Assembly: GCA_002359655.1 (NCBI GenBank) | Contig: DENL01000027.1 | Span: forward strand, 1-14,481 | Length of the DNA: 14,481 bases | From: Rickettsiales bacterium UBA2645 | Lineage (GTDB): Bacteria; Pseudomonadota; Alphaproteobacteria; Rickettsiales; UBA1997 | Reading direction: 5' to 3' | Shown here: positions 1 to 6,043 of the stretch, piece by piece | Numbering within the stretch: the stretch's first letter is position 1 | How the letters are laid out: every line of letters starts with the position of its first letter | Notes under the pieces: model-generated | Seen by the model: only the letters and a program-made list of their open reading frames with translations | What the model was told of the DNA's origin: nothing | The model's database searches: none | Made by a program: the position numbers and the translations under genes

Positions 1-941
1 ATGAGTTTGAAAACAGGCTCTAAAATATTATCAACAGTTCCGTTACCATTTTTATCTAAAGTAAGCAGACCGTCATCACTTTGAATCCAGCCAACTTGTT
101 CTTTTACTCCATCACTTGTGTAGGTTCCATCAAAGTTACCATTGGCATCAGTATTGGCTGTAACATCAAGATCAAAAAAAGCGGTTGAGTTAGAAACGTT
201 GACTAACTCAACACCATCTCCGTCAAGATCCAGAGTTAGAGGATCAACACGACGAGCGGAGCTGCTTTCTGCGAAGGAGAAAGAGTTGAGGTAGGATTGG
301 ATGGAGGAAGAGATTGTTTGGGTGTCGGAGAGGAGGGAGTTTAGAGAATCTTTTAAAATGGATTCCAAGTTTTCTACTTGTAGAGATGTCCATTTAGCAG
401 TTTTTAGCAGACTGTTCAACCATATTGGCTGCTGGCTCCATCCAGTTGTTTTGCTTAAAATATCAGTGGTTGATTTTACGAAGTTATCTACTTTGCTTAC
501 AACTGCATCTTCTGCCTTCATGTACCCTGGAGAAGTTAATGTAGATATGATGCTATCGCGAGTTACATCATTAACTTTATTTCCTATTTCTATGGTAGTA
601 ATAGTACCTCCATAAAATATTGCGCATGATCCAACCACACCTGGGAATCCACCAGCAACTAATGCTGCTATAGCTGTAGATGTTGTCAAAGATTCGCCAA
701 CAAAAAAAACTGGAGCGGAGGCGATTCCTCCTGTGATATTAGCGGCAGCAATTTTCCAAGTAGATATTCCTGATGACTTGTTTACATCCTGTTGGATATC
801 AATAATGGTGTTAACGGTATCGATGGTTTCTGATACTGGTTTTGGAGTTATTTTTGAAAGTTTTGTGGATCCCCATAAATCTTGAAGAACATCAACGAAA
901 GTATTAGCTTTATCTAGATTTTGATCATTAGAATTTGTCAT
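1..941 (-). CDS. Partial secreted effector-like protein: hydrophobic glycine-rich N-terminus plus FrpC-like self-processing module (runs off left edge)
   Basis: An open frame of 313 codons runs from ATG 941-939 to the window edge without a stop, so the C-terminus is missing. There is no signal peptide. Residues about 62-120 are hydrophobic and rich in Gly and Ala (for example IAALVAGGFPGVVGS), resembling the glycine-zipper hairpins of pore-forming or membrane-inserting toxins; I do not recognise a named family there. Residues about 220-313 match the module in the gene at 1407-3113: SARRVD-PLTLDLDGDGVE, with Asp233-Pro234 and Asp-rich calcium loops. In FrpC-type RTX proteins this module cleaves itself at Asp-Pro when calcium binds and can link the new Asp end to a lysine. 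After the shared DNILE the sequence differs from its paralogue (PVFKL instead of LFGKS), so the rest of the module may be altered. It is the last visible gene of a four-gene run, 45 bp after the membrane protein gene. No clear Shine-Dalgarno is seen. The family of the module is fairly sure; the toxin role is inferred. Confidence 0.75.
   Translation of the reverse strand, partial: MTNSNDQNLDKANTFVDVLQDLWGSTKLSKITPKPVSETIDTVNTIIDIQQDVNKSSGISTWKIAAANITGGIASAPVFFVGESLTTSTAIAALVAGGFPGVVGSCAIFYGGTITTIEIGNKVNDVTRDSIISTLTSPGYMKAEDAVVSKVDNFVKSTTDILSKTTGWSQQPIWLNSLLKTAKWTSLQVENLESILKDSLNSLLSDTQTISSSIQSYLNSFSFAESSSARRVDPLTLDLDGDGVELVNVSNSTAFFDLDVTANTDANGNFDGTYTSDGVKEQVGWIQSDDGLLTLDKNGNGTVDNILEPVFKL
25..302. 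repeat. 278-bp direct repeat, copy in edge-truncated effector gene
   Basis: This is the partner of 1984-2261 in the same orientation. On the N-terminal side the similarity stops just upstream of IQSYLNSF; on the other side it stops at the codons for DNILE. The sharp borders suggest recombination between cassettes or a recent duplication with replacement of the N-terminal domain. Confidence 0.9.
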
Positions 942-986
942 ATTTTTTAGGAGTTTAAGTTAAATTTTGGGCTATCAAGTTATTTG

Positions 987-1400
987 TTAAAATAGGAAAC
1001 CAACAAATGGCAATTTTACTTTGAATATAATTTCAAACATTATGGCAAAAAGAAAGATTGTCCAAAGTATGTACTTAGTTACATCTTCAACATTTAGGCC
1101 GCTGTTGAAGAGTTTTTTGCTCAAGCGAATGCTTATTACGATTAAGAAAACAGCGTAATAAGATAGAAGCAAAATAGCCACTGAACTAAATAAAATAACC
1201 TCTATGACCAGATCTAGTGAATAGTTTTTTTGGTTAAAAGAAACTAAAGCTCTTATGCACCAAAATAAAATTGATGCTATAAATAATCCCCACACCCAAA
1301 CTTTTTTCTGCATCTTTGATAACTGATAATATCCATTCGCATATCTTTCAGGATTATCCAACTCTAATTTCTCTCTCAGCTTTATTACAATTTTTTTCAT
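987..1400 (-). CDS. Small three-helix membrane protein, candidate immunity protein (or holin-like)
   Basis: 137 aa with three predicted transmembrane segments at about residues 34-53, 63-91 and 110-136, a basic N-terminal region of about 30 residues and a short basic loop (RLSKKLF) before the third helix. I do not recognise a family. It begins 6 bp after the stop of the lysozyme-SPM gene and ends 45 bp before the next SPM gene, all on one strand, so it is almost certainly co-transcribed with them. Small three- or four-helix inner-membrane proteins are the usual immunity partners of pore-forming colicins, which would fit protection against the hydrophobic effector at 1-941. Alternatives are immunity to the lysozyme just upstream, or a holin-like helper that lets the lysozyme reach the cell wall. 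The start ATG 1400-1398 has no obvious Shine-Dalgarno. That this is a real membrane-protein gene is likely; its role is inference from position. Confidence 0.7.
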   Translation of the reverse strand: MKKIVIKLREKLELDNPERYANGYYQLSKMQKKVWVWGLFIASILFWCIRALVSFNQKNYSLDLVIEVILFSSVAILLLSYYAVFLIVISIRLSKKLFNSGLNVEDVTKYILWTIFLFAIMFEIIFKVKLPFVGFLF

Positions 1401-1406
1401 AAGTTT

Positions 1407-3113
1407 TTAGAAATTAAGGTTTTGCAAGGATGTTTTAAAATCATCCTGAATCACATCTTGCCAAACTTTAAGATTAGAAAAAATCGAATTCGCATACTCA
1501 TCTTTACTTGCTGCAATAGGAAGGGCTTCAACCCTGGGATTCGCTCTGCTCATGCCCGCTATTCGCTCAAAACGCAATGCGTTTTGCCGGCTATTTCGCC
1601 AATCTTCGATTGGCTTCAAGCTCCGTCGCTCAAGCCCATAACCGCGGATCATCGGCAAAGAAAAAATGCTTAAATCAAGATTGGCGTAAGTCTTAGTGGT
1701 GCCATCTGTTTTGGTGTAAGAGCCTTGAGAGAGAATAAGATTGCCCTTACTGGTTTGGTTTAAAGTGGTTAGAGAATCTTCACTGACATTAATTGAAGCG
1801 ATGTCTAATTCAGATAAAGTTTTAAGCTCATCAGCTTGGCTTTCACCATCTTGGTTGAGATCTTGCCAAACTTTAAGACCAGAAAAAACTGCATCAGAAG
1901 AGTTGATGACTCCGTCATTGTTTAGATCATATTCTCTTAATTCTTCTGTTCCTGTTTTGTTACTTTTGCCAAAGAGTTCTAAGATATTATCAACGGTTCC
2001 GTTGCTATTTTTATCTAAGGTAAGAAGCCCGTCATCACTTTGCACCCAACCAACTTGTTCTTTAACTCCATCAGAAGTGTAGGTTCCATCAAAGTTACCA
2101 TCAGCATCAGTGTTGGCTGTAACATCAAGATCAAAGAAAGCGGTGGAGTTAGAAACGTTGACTAACTCAACACCGTCTCCGTCAAGATCCAAAGTTAAAG
2201 GATCAACACGGCGAGCGGAAGTGCTTTCTGCAAAAGCAAATGAGTTGAGGTAGGATTGGATATTTGAGTTGATTGCTACGGATTGTTGGATTTGGTTTTG
2301 GAGTTCGGATTTGATTAAACTCATAAAATCTTGATCAAGCTGAAGTGTATCCTTAAATTCTCCAGTTTCACTACTAGCCAGATAATCAGTCCAACTCTTA
2401 CCATTTATCATCACCTTATAGCCAGCTTTTACATTATATGCTACCAACTGAGCTACTTCTTCTTCGGACTGAGTAATGCCAACATTTCCTGATAACATAG
2501 CCCCTTCTTTTAATCTTCTGTGAGAAAGACCAATATTAAAAGATGAGTTAGATCTATCCATCACTTCTTCTAAGGCATTGTCAAAGTAGGCTTGATTGCC
2601 AGTGGCTACGTAATTCTGGATATCACTATAAAAGCTTGTTTTTTTACCAACAAGGCCTGAACCACCATTAAAATACAAATCCTCAATCGCTAATTTTTGA
2701 TTAGCGGTTAGGCTATCTTTGATGTTGGTATATATTCCATCAGTACCGAATAAAGCATCTTCTCTTACAGAGACTGAATAATCATAGAGTTTTCTGATTT
2801 GAGGATTTGTTAGAAATGCGCCCGGTACACGATTATAAATATCGTTAAAATTCACACTTCCTTGAAATACTTTTTGCCAAGCAGCTTCAGCACCAGCTGC
2901 ATCCATATTAAATCCTATGCCTACTGTTACATTTCCTTTGTCATCTTGGTAAGATGTAGGAAGAGATTTCTCATTTAACTTAATAAACTGATAGCGGATG
3001 TCGATATATTCAGCTTCAGTCAAATTTGGATTTGCAAGCTGAGTAAGGTAGCCTTGGATTTTGTCAGTAACATTAAGTTTATCAAGATTGGTAGATAATT
3101 CTTTAGTGGTCAT
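1407..3113 (-). CDS. T4-type lysozyme (GH24-like) fused to an FrpC-like calcium-dependent self-processing module
   Basis: 568 aa, no signal peptide. Residues about 40-210 look like a phage T4-type muramidase: Glu48, Asp57 and Thr63 have exactly the spacing of T4 lysozyme Glu11, Asp20 and Thr26, followed by VGIGF (T4 has GIGH), and near the end GLSHRRLKEGAML matches the family's GL-x-RR-x-x-E pattern. Such enzymes cut the glycan strands of peptidoglycan. Residues 305 to about 481 form the FrpC-type self-processing module: the scissile Asp304-Pro305, DLDGDG (309-314), and EF-hand-like loops at about 367-375, 396-405 and 418-429, ending near GSYTKTDGTTK. Processing would release the lysozyme with a reactive Asp at its C-terminus. 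LPMIRGYG then starts the usual RTX tail, but it is interrupted by an in-frame palindromic insert (about residues 494-529), and the end (SNLKVWQDVIQDD) partly repeats an earlier loop. RTX nonapeptides are absent, so the export signal may be damaged. SD GAGGAA overlaps the stop of the upstream gene. Confidence 0.85.
   Translation of the reverse strand: MTTKELSTNLDKLNVTDKIQGYLTQLANPNLTEAEYIDIRYQFIKLNEKSLPTSYQDDKGNVTVGIGFNMDAAGAEAAWQKVFQGSVNFNDIYNRVPGAFLTNPQIRKLYDYSVSVREDALFGTDGIYTNIKDSLTANQKLAIEDLYFNGGSGLVGKKTSFYSDIQNYVATGNQAYFDNALEEVMDRSNSSFNIGLSHRRLKEGAMLSGNVGITQSEEEVAQLVAYNVKAGYKVMINGKSWTDYLASSETGEFKDTLQLDQDFMSLIKSELQNQIQQSVAINSNIQSYLNSFAFAESTSARRVDPLTLDLDGDGVELVNVSNSTAFFDLDVTANTDADGNFDGTYTSDGVKEQVGWVQSDDGLLTLDKNSNGTVDNILELFGKSNKTGTEELREYDLNNDGVINSSDAVFSGLKVWQDLNQDGESQADELKTLSELDIASINVSEDSLTTLNQTSKGNLILSQGSYTKTDGTTKTYANLDLSIFSLPMIRGYGLERRSLKPIEDWRNSRQNALRFERIAGMSRANPRVEALPIAASKDEYANSIFSNLKVWQDVIQDDFKTSLQNLNF
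1455..1473. repeat. 19-bp repeat of the KVWQD loop codons, distal copy
   Basis: Identical to 1860-1878. It encodes LKVWQD in the last 25 residues of the lysozyme-SPM protein, echoing FSGLKVWQDLNQD at about residues 410-422. The flanking codons remain similar (FSNLKVWQDVIQD against FSGLKVWQDLNQD), so a longer diverged duplication is likely. Confidence 0.7.
1500..1532. repeat. 33-bp exact direct repeat, copy A
   Basis: Identical to 4033-4065, same orientation. On the minus strand it encodes VEALPIAASKD in the tail of the lysozyme-SPM gene. The other copy sits in a decayed relative, so this marks a conserved C-terminal segment of the protein family rather than a mobile element. Confidence 0.85.
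1529..1634. repeat. GC-rich palindromic element inserted in frame in the lysozyme-SPM gene
   Basis: About 105 bp with around 54 percent G+C, clearly richer than its AT-rich flanks. It contains a perfect 9-bp hairpin with a 1-nt loop (1568-1586, CAAAACGCA/TGCGTTTTG) and a second 6-bp hairpin (1598-1614, GCCAAT/ATTGGC, loop CTTCG). It codes for an Arg-rich segment (LERRSLKPIEDWRNSR and on) that splits the expected RTX-tail sequence RGYG...LPIAASKD. Length is a multiple of three by effect, since the frame continues. The limits are estimated from protein similarity and may be off by a few codons. Confidence 0.65.
1860..1878. repeat. 19-bp repeat of the KVWQD loop codons, module copy
   Basis: Partner of 1455-1473. 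This copy lies in the normal place, the last calcium loop of the self-processing module, where FrpC relatives also carry VWQDLNQDG. Confidence 0.7.
1984..2261. repeat. 278-bp direct repeat, copy in lysozyme-SPM gene
   Basis: This stretch aligns without gaps to 25-302 (constant offset 1959), with roughly 90 percent identity by eye. It encodes the first half of the self-processing module from SYLNSF through VDNILE. Differences are mostly synonymous or conservative. Both flanks diverge completely, as expected for a module shared between otherwise different proteins. Confidence 0.9.
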
Positions 3114-3114
3114 A

Positions 3115-3780
3115 TTATTCCTCGTAACGTGTTAATAAATAGTCAAACTTGCTATCAGTGATTGGTAGAGTCTTTCTTTCTTCTTCTTTATCTTCTACTC
3201 GATAATTATAGCTTTGCCAGAAACTATATTTCTTATTTCCCTTTCCAGATTTGGTGTCAACTTCACCATAAAAATCAAGGTATGGCAGAACCCATCCATT
3301 ACCATTATTAAAATATTTATAAGAGAACTTATTGATACTAACCCTATAAGTTCCCCCATAATTATAAAAGTTTTTTAGATCGACATTCAGCTTGTCATTC
3401 ACCCATACTTTTAGACCAACTCCGGTAAATTCATAAATAGGAGGAGCGAATTTAAATTCATATTTTTTGCCATGTGGCACTCTTTCTATAATTTGGTATT
3501 TAAGCAAAACATCTTGCAGTTTACACTGATAAATAGTGCTGTCGCTTTTTGCGATAAGACCATATTTCTCCCTTAGTTTTAACCCTTCTGGATTTTTCTT
3601 AGAATCTCCTGGAAAGCCTAATATATCATTATTAGATTCTATATCCATGCCTTCTATGCTGAAATAATTTAATTCTTCCATACATGTAGCTCTAACCACA
3701 TATTCTTCACCCATGACAGCATTTGCGCTCCGGCAATAAAGAGAAATGATAAGGGTAAGGAAAAACAGATTTTTTTTCAT
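3115..3780 (-). CDS. Exported protein of unknown family, candidate periplasmic immunity partner of the lysozyme
   Basis: 221 aa. The N-terminus MKKNLFFLTLIISLYC...SANA has a basic start, a hydrophobic core and an Ala-x-Ala site, so a Sec signal peptide cleaved near residue 21 is likely. The mature part (about 200 aa) has two cysteines (33 and 86) that could form a disulfide, and is rich in aromatic and Lys residues (for example YFNNGNGWVLPYLDFYG). I do not recognise the family. It is the first gene of the four-gene run and ends 1 bp before the lysozyme-SPM start, whose Shine-Dalgarno lies in its last codons. A coupled exported protein next to a secreted muramidase suggests a periplasmic lysozyme inhibitor that protects the producer. 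It could equally be a secreted co-effector or an adaptor for export. Export is well supported; the immunity role is inference. Confidence 0.75.
   Translation of the reverse strand: MKKNLFFLTLIISLYCRSANAVMGEEYVVRATCMEELNYFSIEGMDIESNNDILGFPGDSKKNPEGLKLREKYGLIAKSDSTIYQCKLQDVLLKYQIIERVPHGKKYEFKFAPPIYEFTGVGLKVWVNDKLNVDLKNFYNYGGTYRVSINKFSYKYFNNGNGWVLPYLDFYGEVDTKSGKGNKKYSFWQSYNYRVEDKEEERKTLPITDSKFDYLLTRYEE
3118..3123 (-). promoter_or_regulatory. Shine-Dalgarno overlapping the upstream stop
   Basis: GAGGAA lies 4 nt before ATG 3113-3111 and is itself the Glu-Glu codons preceding the TAA (3117-3115) of the exported 221-aa protein. It is the clearest ribosome binding site in the locus and implies coupled translation of the exported protein and the lysozyme-SPM protein. 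Confidence 0.75.
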
Positions 3781-3827
3781 TTTTTAAAATTATGTATTTG
3801 TTGTTTTTACTGGATTGATTGGGTTTT

Positions 3828-4170
3828 TTAGAAATTGGCTAAGGAAGTTTTTGGGAAAAAAGTTTTCGTAAATTCGTCTAAGAATTTTTTAACTCCAAAA
3901 TTATTTGTTAAATAAGAGAAGAAAATCTTATCACTGTCTCGTGATGACATTACTTCTTCTCATTTCCGAGATATTTCTGTAATCAGAGACATCAGTCTCT
4001 GTTAAATTTTGCAGAAGGGCTAATAGATCAGAATCTTTACTTGCTGCAATAGGAAGGGCTTCAACATCATAATCAAAAGCCAAAAAAGCTGAATATAAAA
4101 AACTAGTGGTGAATTGTTTTTAAGAGTTTTGTTTAGCTTCAAAAGTTAAATCAGAGAAATCAGGAAGGGC
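3828..4170 (-). pseudogene. Decayed C-terminal remnant of an RTX/SPM-type protein
   Basis: This stretch has no intact gene. On the minus strand a frame without a start (about 4170 to 4120) reads STALPDFSDLTFEAKQNS and a TAA; the next in-frame stretch (4119-3931) reads VEALPIAASKDSDLLALL and so on, sharing an exact 33-bp block with the tail of the lysozyme-SPM gene. It ends at TGA 3933-3931, and a third piece in another frame (about 3960-3828) continues with KKFLDEFTKTFF. The pattern is that of a degraded 3' end of a related effector gene left downstream of mlaC. The remaining 3781-3827 is the upstream region of the exported-protein gene; I see no confident promoter in it. Confidence 0.55.
4033..4065. 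repeat. 33-bp exact direct repeat, copy B
   Basis: Identical to 1500-1532. It lies in the decayed remnant downstream of mlaC and is translated in the same frame there (VEALPIAASKD), followed by a diverged tail. Confidence 0.85.
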
Positions 4171-4174
4171 TGTG

Positions 4175-4780
4175 CTATTTTTGGGTTTTTAGTTTTTTAA
4201 CTCTTTCATCTAAATCGATCAAAAATTGGTCAATACCTTTTTGAGCAATTGCAGAATTGAATTCAGATCTTTGAGTTTCGATCAAGCTGACGCCTTCAGC
4301 GATGAAATCTAAAATAACTAATTTGCCACCACGTTGCTTAACTCTGAAATCAACATTGATTGGTACTTTTGAATCTCTGGGTAAAAATTCTGCCTTAGCA
4401 ACGAAGAAGCCGCTTTGTTCAACAACTTCAGTGACTTCGAATTTGCGTCCGTTGTAGTTTTTGAATTTTGGACCGTAAGTGTTGATCATAAAATCGCGAT
4501 AAAGTGCCATGAATTTTGTCTTATTTTCTTCATTAAGATTTTTGTAGTTTTTACCAAGAACGAAGCGCGAAATCCAATCGGAATCAATTGATTCATCGAT
4601 AATTGCAATAATTTTATTTTTTTTCTTTTCTTCAGAAATTCCTTTTTCGCCAGCAACTGAAATTATTTTGCCACCAACTTCGTTGATGAAATCTTTGATT
4701 TGATTTTTATTTGCAGCTTCTTGCGCAAAAGCAGAAGCAGAAAAAATAGCCAATAAAAATACCGTTAAGAGTTTTTTCAT
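4175..4780 (-). CDS. mlaC: MlaC-like periplasmic phospholipid-binding protein
   Basis: 201 aa, the usual family length. A Sec signal peptide (MKKLLTVFLLAIFSASAFA) is cleaved near residue 19-20. The mature protein has the MlaC/Ttg2D pattern: a helical N-terminal half with SDWISRFVLGKNYKNLNEE, then FMALYRDFMINTYGPKF, a beta-rich segment with VDFRVKQRGGKLVILDFIAEGVS and a C-terminal helix. MlaC carries phospholipids across the periplasm between the outer-membrane MlaA complex and the inner-membrane MlaFEDB transporter, keeping the outer leaflet free of phospholipid. It starts 13 bp after the mlaA stop and is the last gene of the minus-strand run. mlaFED are not in the window. No hairpin terminator is evident after the stop; decayed effector-gene remains follow directly. 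Confidence 0.9.
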   Translation of the reverse strand: MKKLLTVFLLAIFSASAFAQEAANKNQIKDFINEVGGKIISVAGEKGISEEKKKNKIIAIIDESIDSDWISRFVLGKNYKNLNEENKTKFMALYRDFMINTYGPKFKNYNGRKFEVTEVVEQSGFFVAKAEFLPRDSKVPINVDFRVKQRGGKLVILDFIAEGVSLIETQRSEFNSAIAQKGIDQFLIDLDERVKKLKTQK

Positions 4781-4793
4781 ATTTTAGTTTAGG

Positions 4794-5570
4794 TTAGTTT
4801 TGAATTTCGCTGATACGCCTTTGAGCATAAGCGCTTCTAAGAGTTGCATACAGATCAAAAGAATCTCTTCTGGCATCGTCAACAATATCAAGCAGGTTTT
4901 CTCTGGTATCAACTGCATTTAAAGTGGTGGTTACATATAATGTTTTTCGTCCAATCAAATAAGTTTTTCCACCAATTTTAAAAATATTGTAAGAAGCTGG
5001 GCTAATAACTTGATCAGTAGTCATTCCAGCAATATCTCTAACAGAGCTAGGGCCGATGAAAGGCACCATTAAATAAGCACCAGATTTGACTCCGTAGTGT
5101 CCTAAAGTTTGACCAAAATCTTCTTCTTTATAGCGGATTCCCTTTTCTTCAGCGACATTAAACAATCCGCCAATTCCGATTGTAGAGTTCATTAAAAAGT
5201 TAGAAAAACTTGCCAAACCATTTTCTGTTTTGCCCTGTAATGCTGAGTTAAAAGCCGACACTGGTGCGGAAAGATTATTTAAAAAATTTCGAATTGCATT
5301 ACGCGCTGGCTTGGGAAAGTTGCGATAAGTTTTGGCTACATATTCGAAGAAATAACGATCAAGAAAATCATTAAAAACGAATATTTTGCGGTTATATTTT
5401 TCTAGAGGATCGTAAATTTGTTCAACGTTTGCATCGCTATAAATTTCAAACTCACTTTCATCTTCAGTTAAGAATTTATTGGGTTTATTTTGGTCTTGAG
5501 CAAAAGCTTCATCAATAAAAGCAAGACAAACAAAAGATAAAACGAAGAGTGATATTTTTTTTCTAGACAT
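4794..5570 (-). CDS. mlaA: MlaA (VacJ) family outer-membrane phospholipid channel protein
   Basis: 258 aa. The family core is clear: DPLEKYNRKIFVFNDFLDRY (54-73), NFLNNLSAP (95-103), NSALQGK (108-114), FLMNSTIGIGGLFNVA (125-140), EDFGQTLGHYGV (150-161) and GPSSVRD (173-179). MlaA removes misplaced phospholipids from the outer leaflet of the outer membrane and hands them to MlaC, which is the next gene. The N-terminus is a signal peptide ending AFA-QDQ near residue 24. E. coli MlaA is a lipoprotein, but here Cys15 (SFVC) lacks a proper lipobox, so cleavage by signal peptidase I is more likely. The gene starts 11 bp after the TPR gene and is part of the tyrA to mlaC run. Identification is firm. 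Confidence 0.92.
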   Translation of the reverse strand: MSRKKISLFVLSFVCLAFIDEAFAQDQNKPNKFLTEDESEFEIYSDANVEQIYDPLEKYNRKIFVFNDFLDRYFFEYVAKTYRNFPKPARNAIRNFLNNLSAPVSAFNSALQGKTENGLASFSNFLMNSTIGIGGLFNVAEEKGIRYKEEDFGQTLGHYGVKSGAYLMVPFIGPSSVRDIAGMTTDQVISPASYNIFKIGGKTYLIGRKTLYVTTTLNAVDTRENLLDIVDDARRDSFDLYATLRSAYAQRRISEIQN

Positions 5571-5581
5571 TATTTTTGATT

Positions 5582-6043
5582 TTAAGTGGTGAGATTTTCT
5601 TCGGAATGCAAGTTAGTATTTATGATTTCTAAAAGCTCTTTGCCATTTTGATGTTGTGGGTTTTTTGCTACTAGTTCTTCCAAAATTTTTTTAGCCTCTT
5701 CAGGCTTTTTGTTAAGAATTAAACAATAAGAAAGCTGATAAAGTGAATCATGATGATCTGGCCAAAATTTTTTTATAAAGCGAAAGCGAAAAATAGCATC
5801 AGATAAATTACCTTTTTCAATATGCTTCAAACCAATTTTATAATTGGTATCAAGCAGGTTGTCGCATTTATCTTTCATGACGAAAAATTCGTCTTTCATC
5901 GAATCCAATTTTTTTTTGAATTCTCCAGAAAGTTGTTTTGATTTCTCATTTATTGAGAGTGCTAGATTTTTTTTCTGCTCCTGAGTCTTTTTTTTATCGT
6001 CAGATTTTTTGAAGAAGATTTTTTTTACGATGTTACCAATCAT
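5582..6043 (-). CDS. Small TPR-repeat protein
   Basis: 153 aa if started at ATG 6043-6041, which overlaps the TGA of the methyltransferase gene by 4 bp (ATGA). A longer TTG start at 6085 is possible but less attractive because it lies deep inside the upstream gene. Residues about 10-75 are very Lys-rich and probably coiled coil (KKSDDKKKTQEQKK, then KKLDSMKDEF). Residues about 75-145 hold two tetratricopeptide-like repeats (YKIGLKHIEKGNLSDAIFRF and LYQLSYCLILNKKPEEAKKI), which usually mediate protein-protein contacts. No signal peptide or membrane helix is apparent, although the first residues are mildly hydrophobic. Its place between a methyltransferase and mlaA gives no specific role. The fold is likely, the function unknown. 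Confidence 0.75.
   Translation of the reverse strand: MIGNIVKKIFFKKSDDKKKTQEQKKNLALSINEKSKQLSGEFKKKLDSMKDEFFVMKDKCDNLLDTNYKIGLKHIEKGNLSDAIFRFRFIKKFWPDHHDSLYQLSYCLILNKKPEEAKKILEELVAKNPQHQNGKELLEIINTNLHSEENLTT

Noticed and set aside
301..615. Plus-strand open frame of 104 codons
   Set aside because: It lies antisense to the continuous minus-strand effector frame that shares protein similarity with its paralogue; composition and start context give no support.
1422..2082. Two plus-strand frames of 83 and 113 codons
   Set aside because: Both are shadows of the lysozyme-SPM gene; the first owes its length to the GC-rich palindromic insert.
25..2261. CRISPR or tandem-repeat array
   Set aside because: There are only two long copies, far apart and within coding frames, with no regular spacers.
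1407..3113. Prophage interpretation of the T4-type lysozyme
   Set aside because: No tail, capsid, terminase or lysogeny genes are nearby, and the lysozyme is fused to an RTX-type module. A holin-like role for the 137-aa protein is kept only as an alternative.
4794..5570. Lipoprotein signal in MlaA
   Set aside because: Cys15 is preceded by SFV and lies inside the hydrophobic core, which does not meet the lipobox pattern; an AFA cleavage site fits better.
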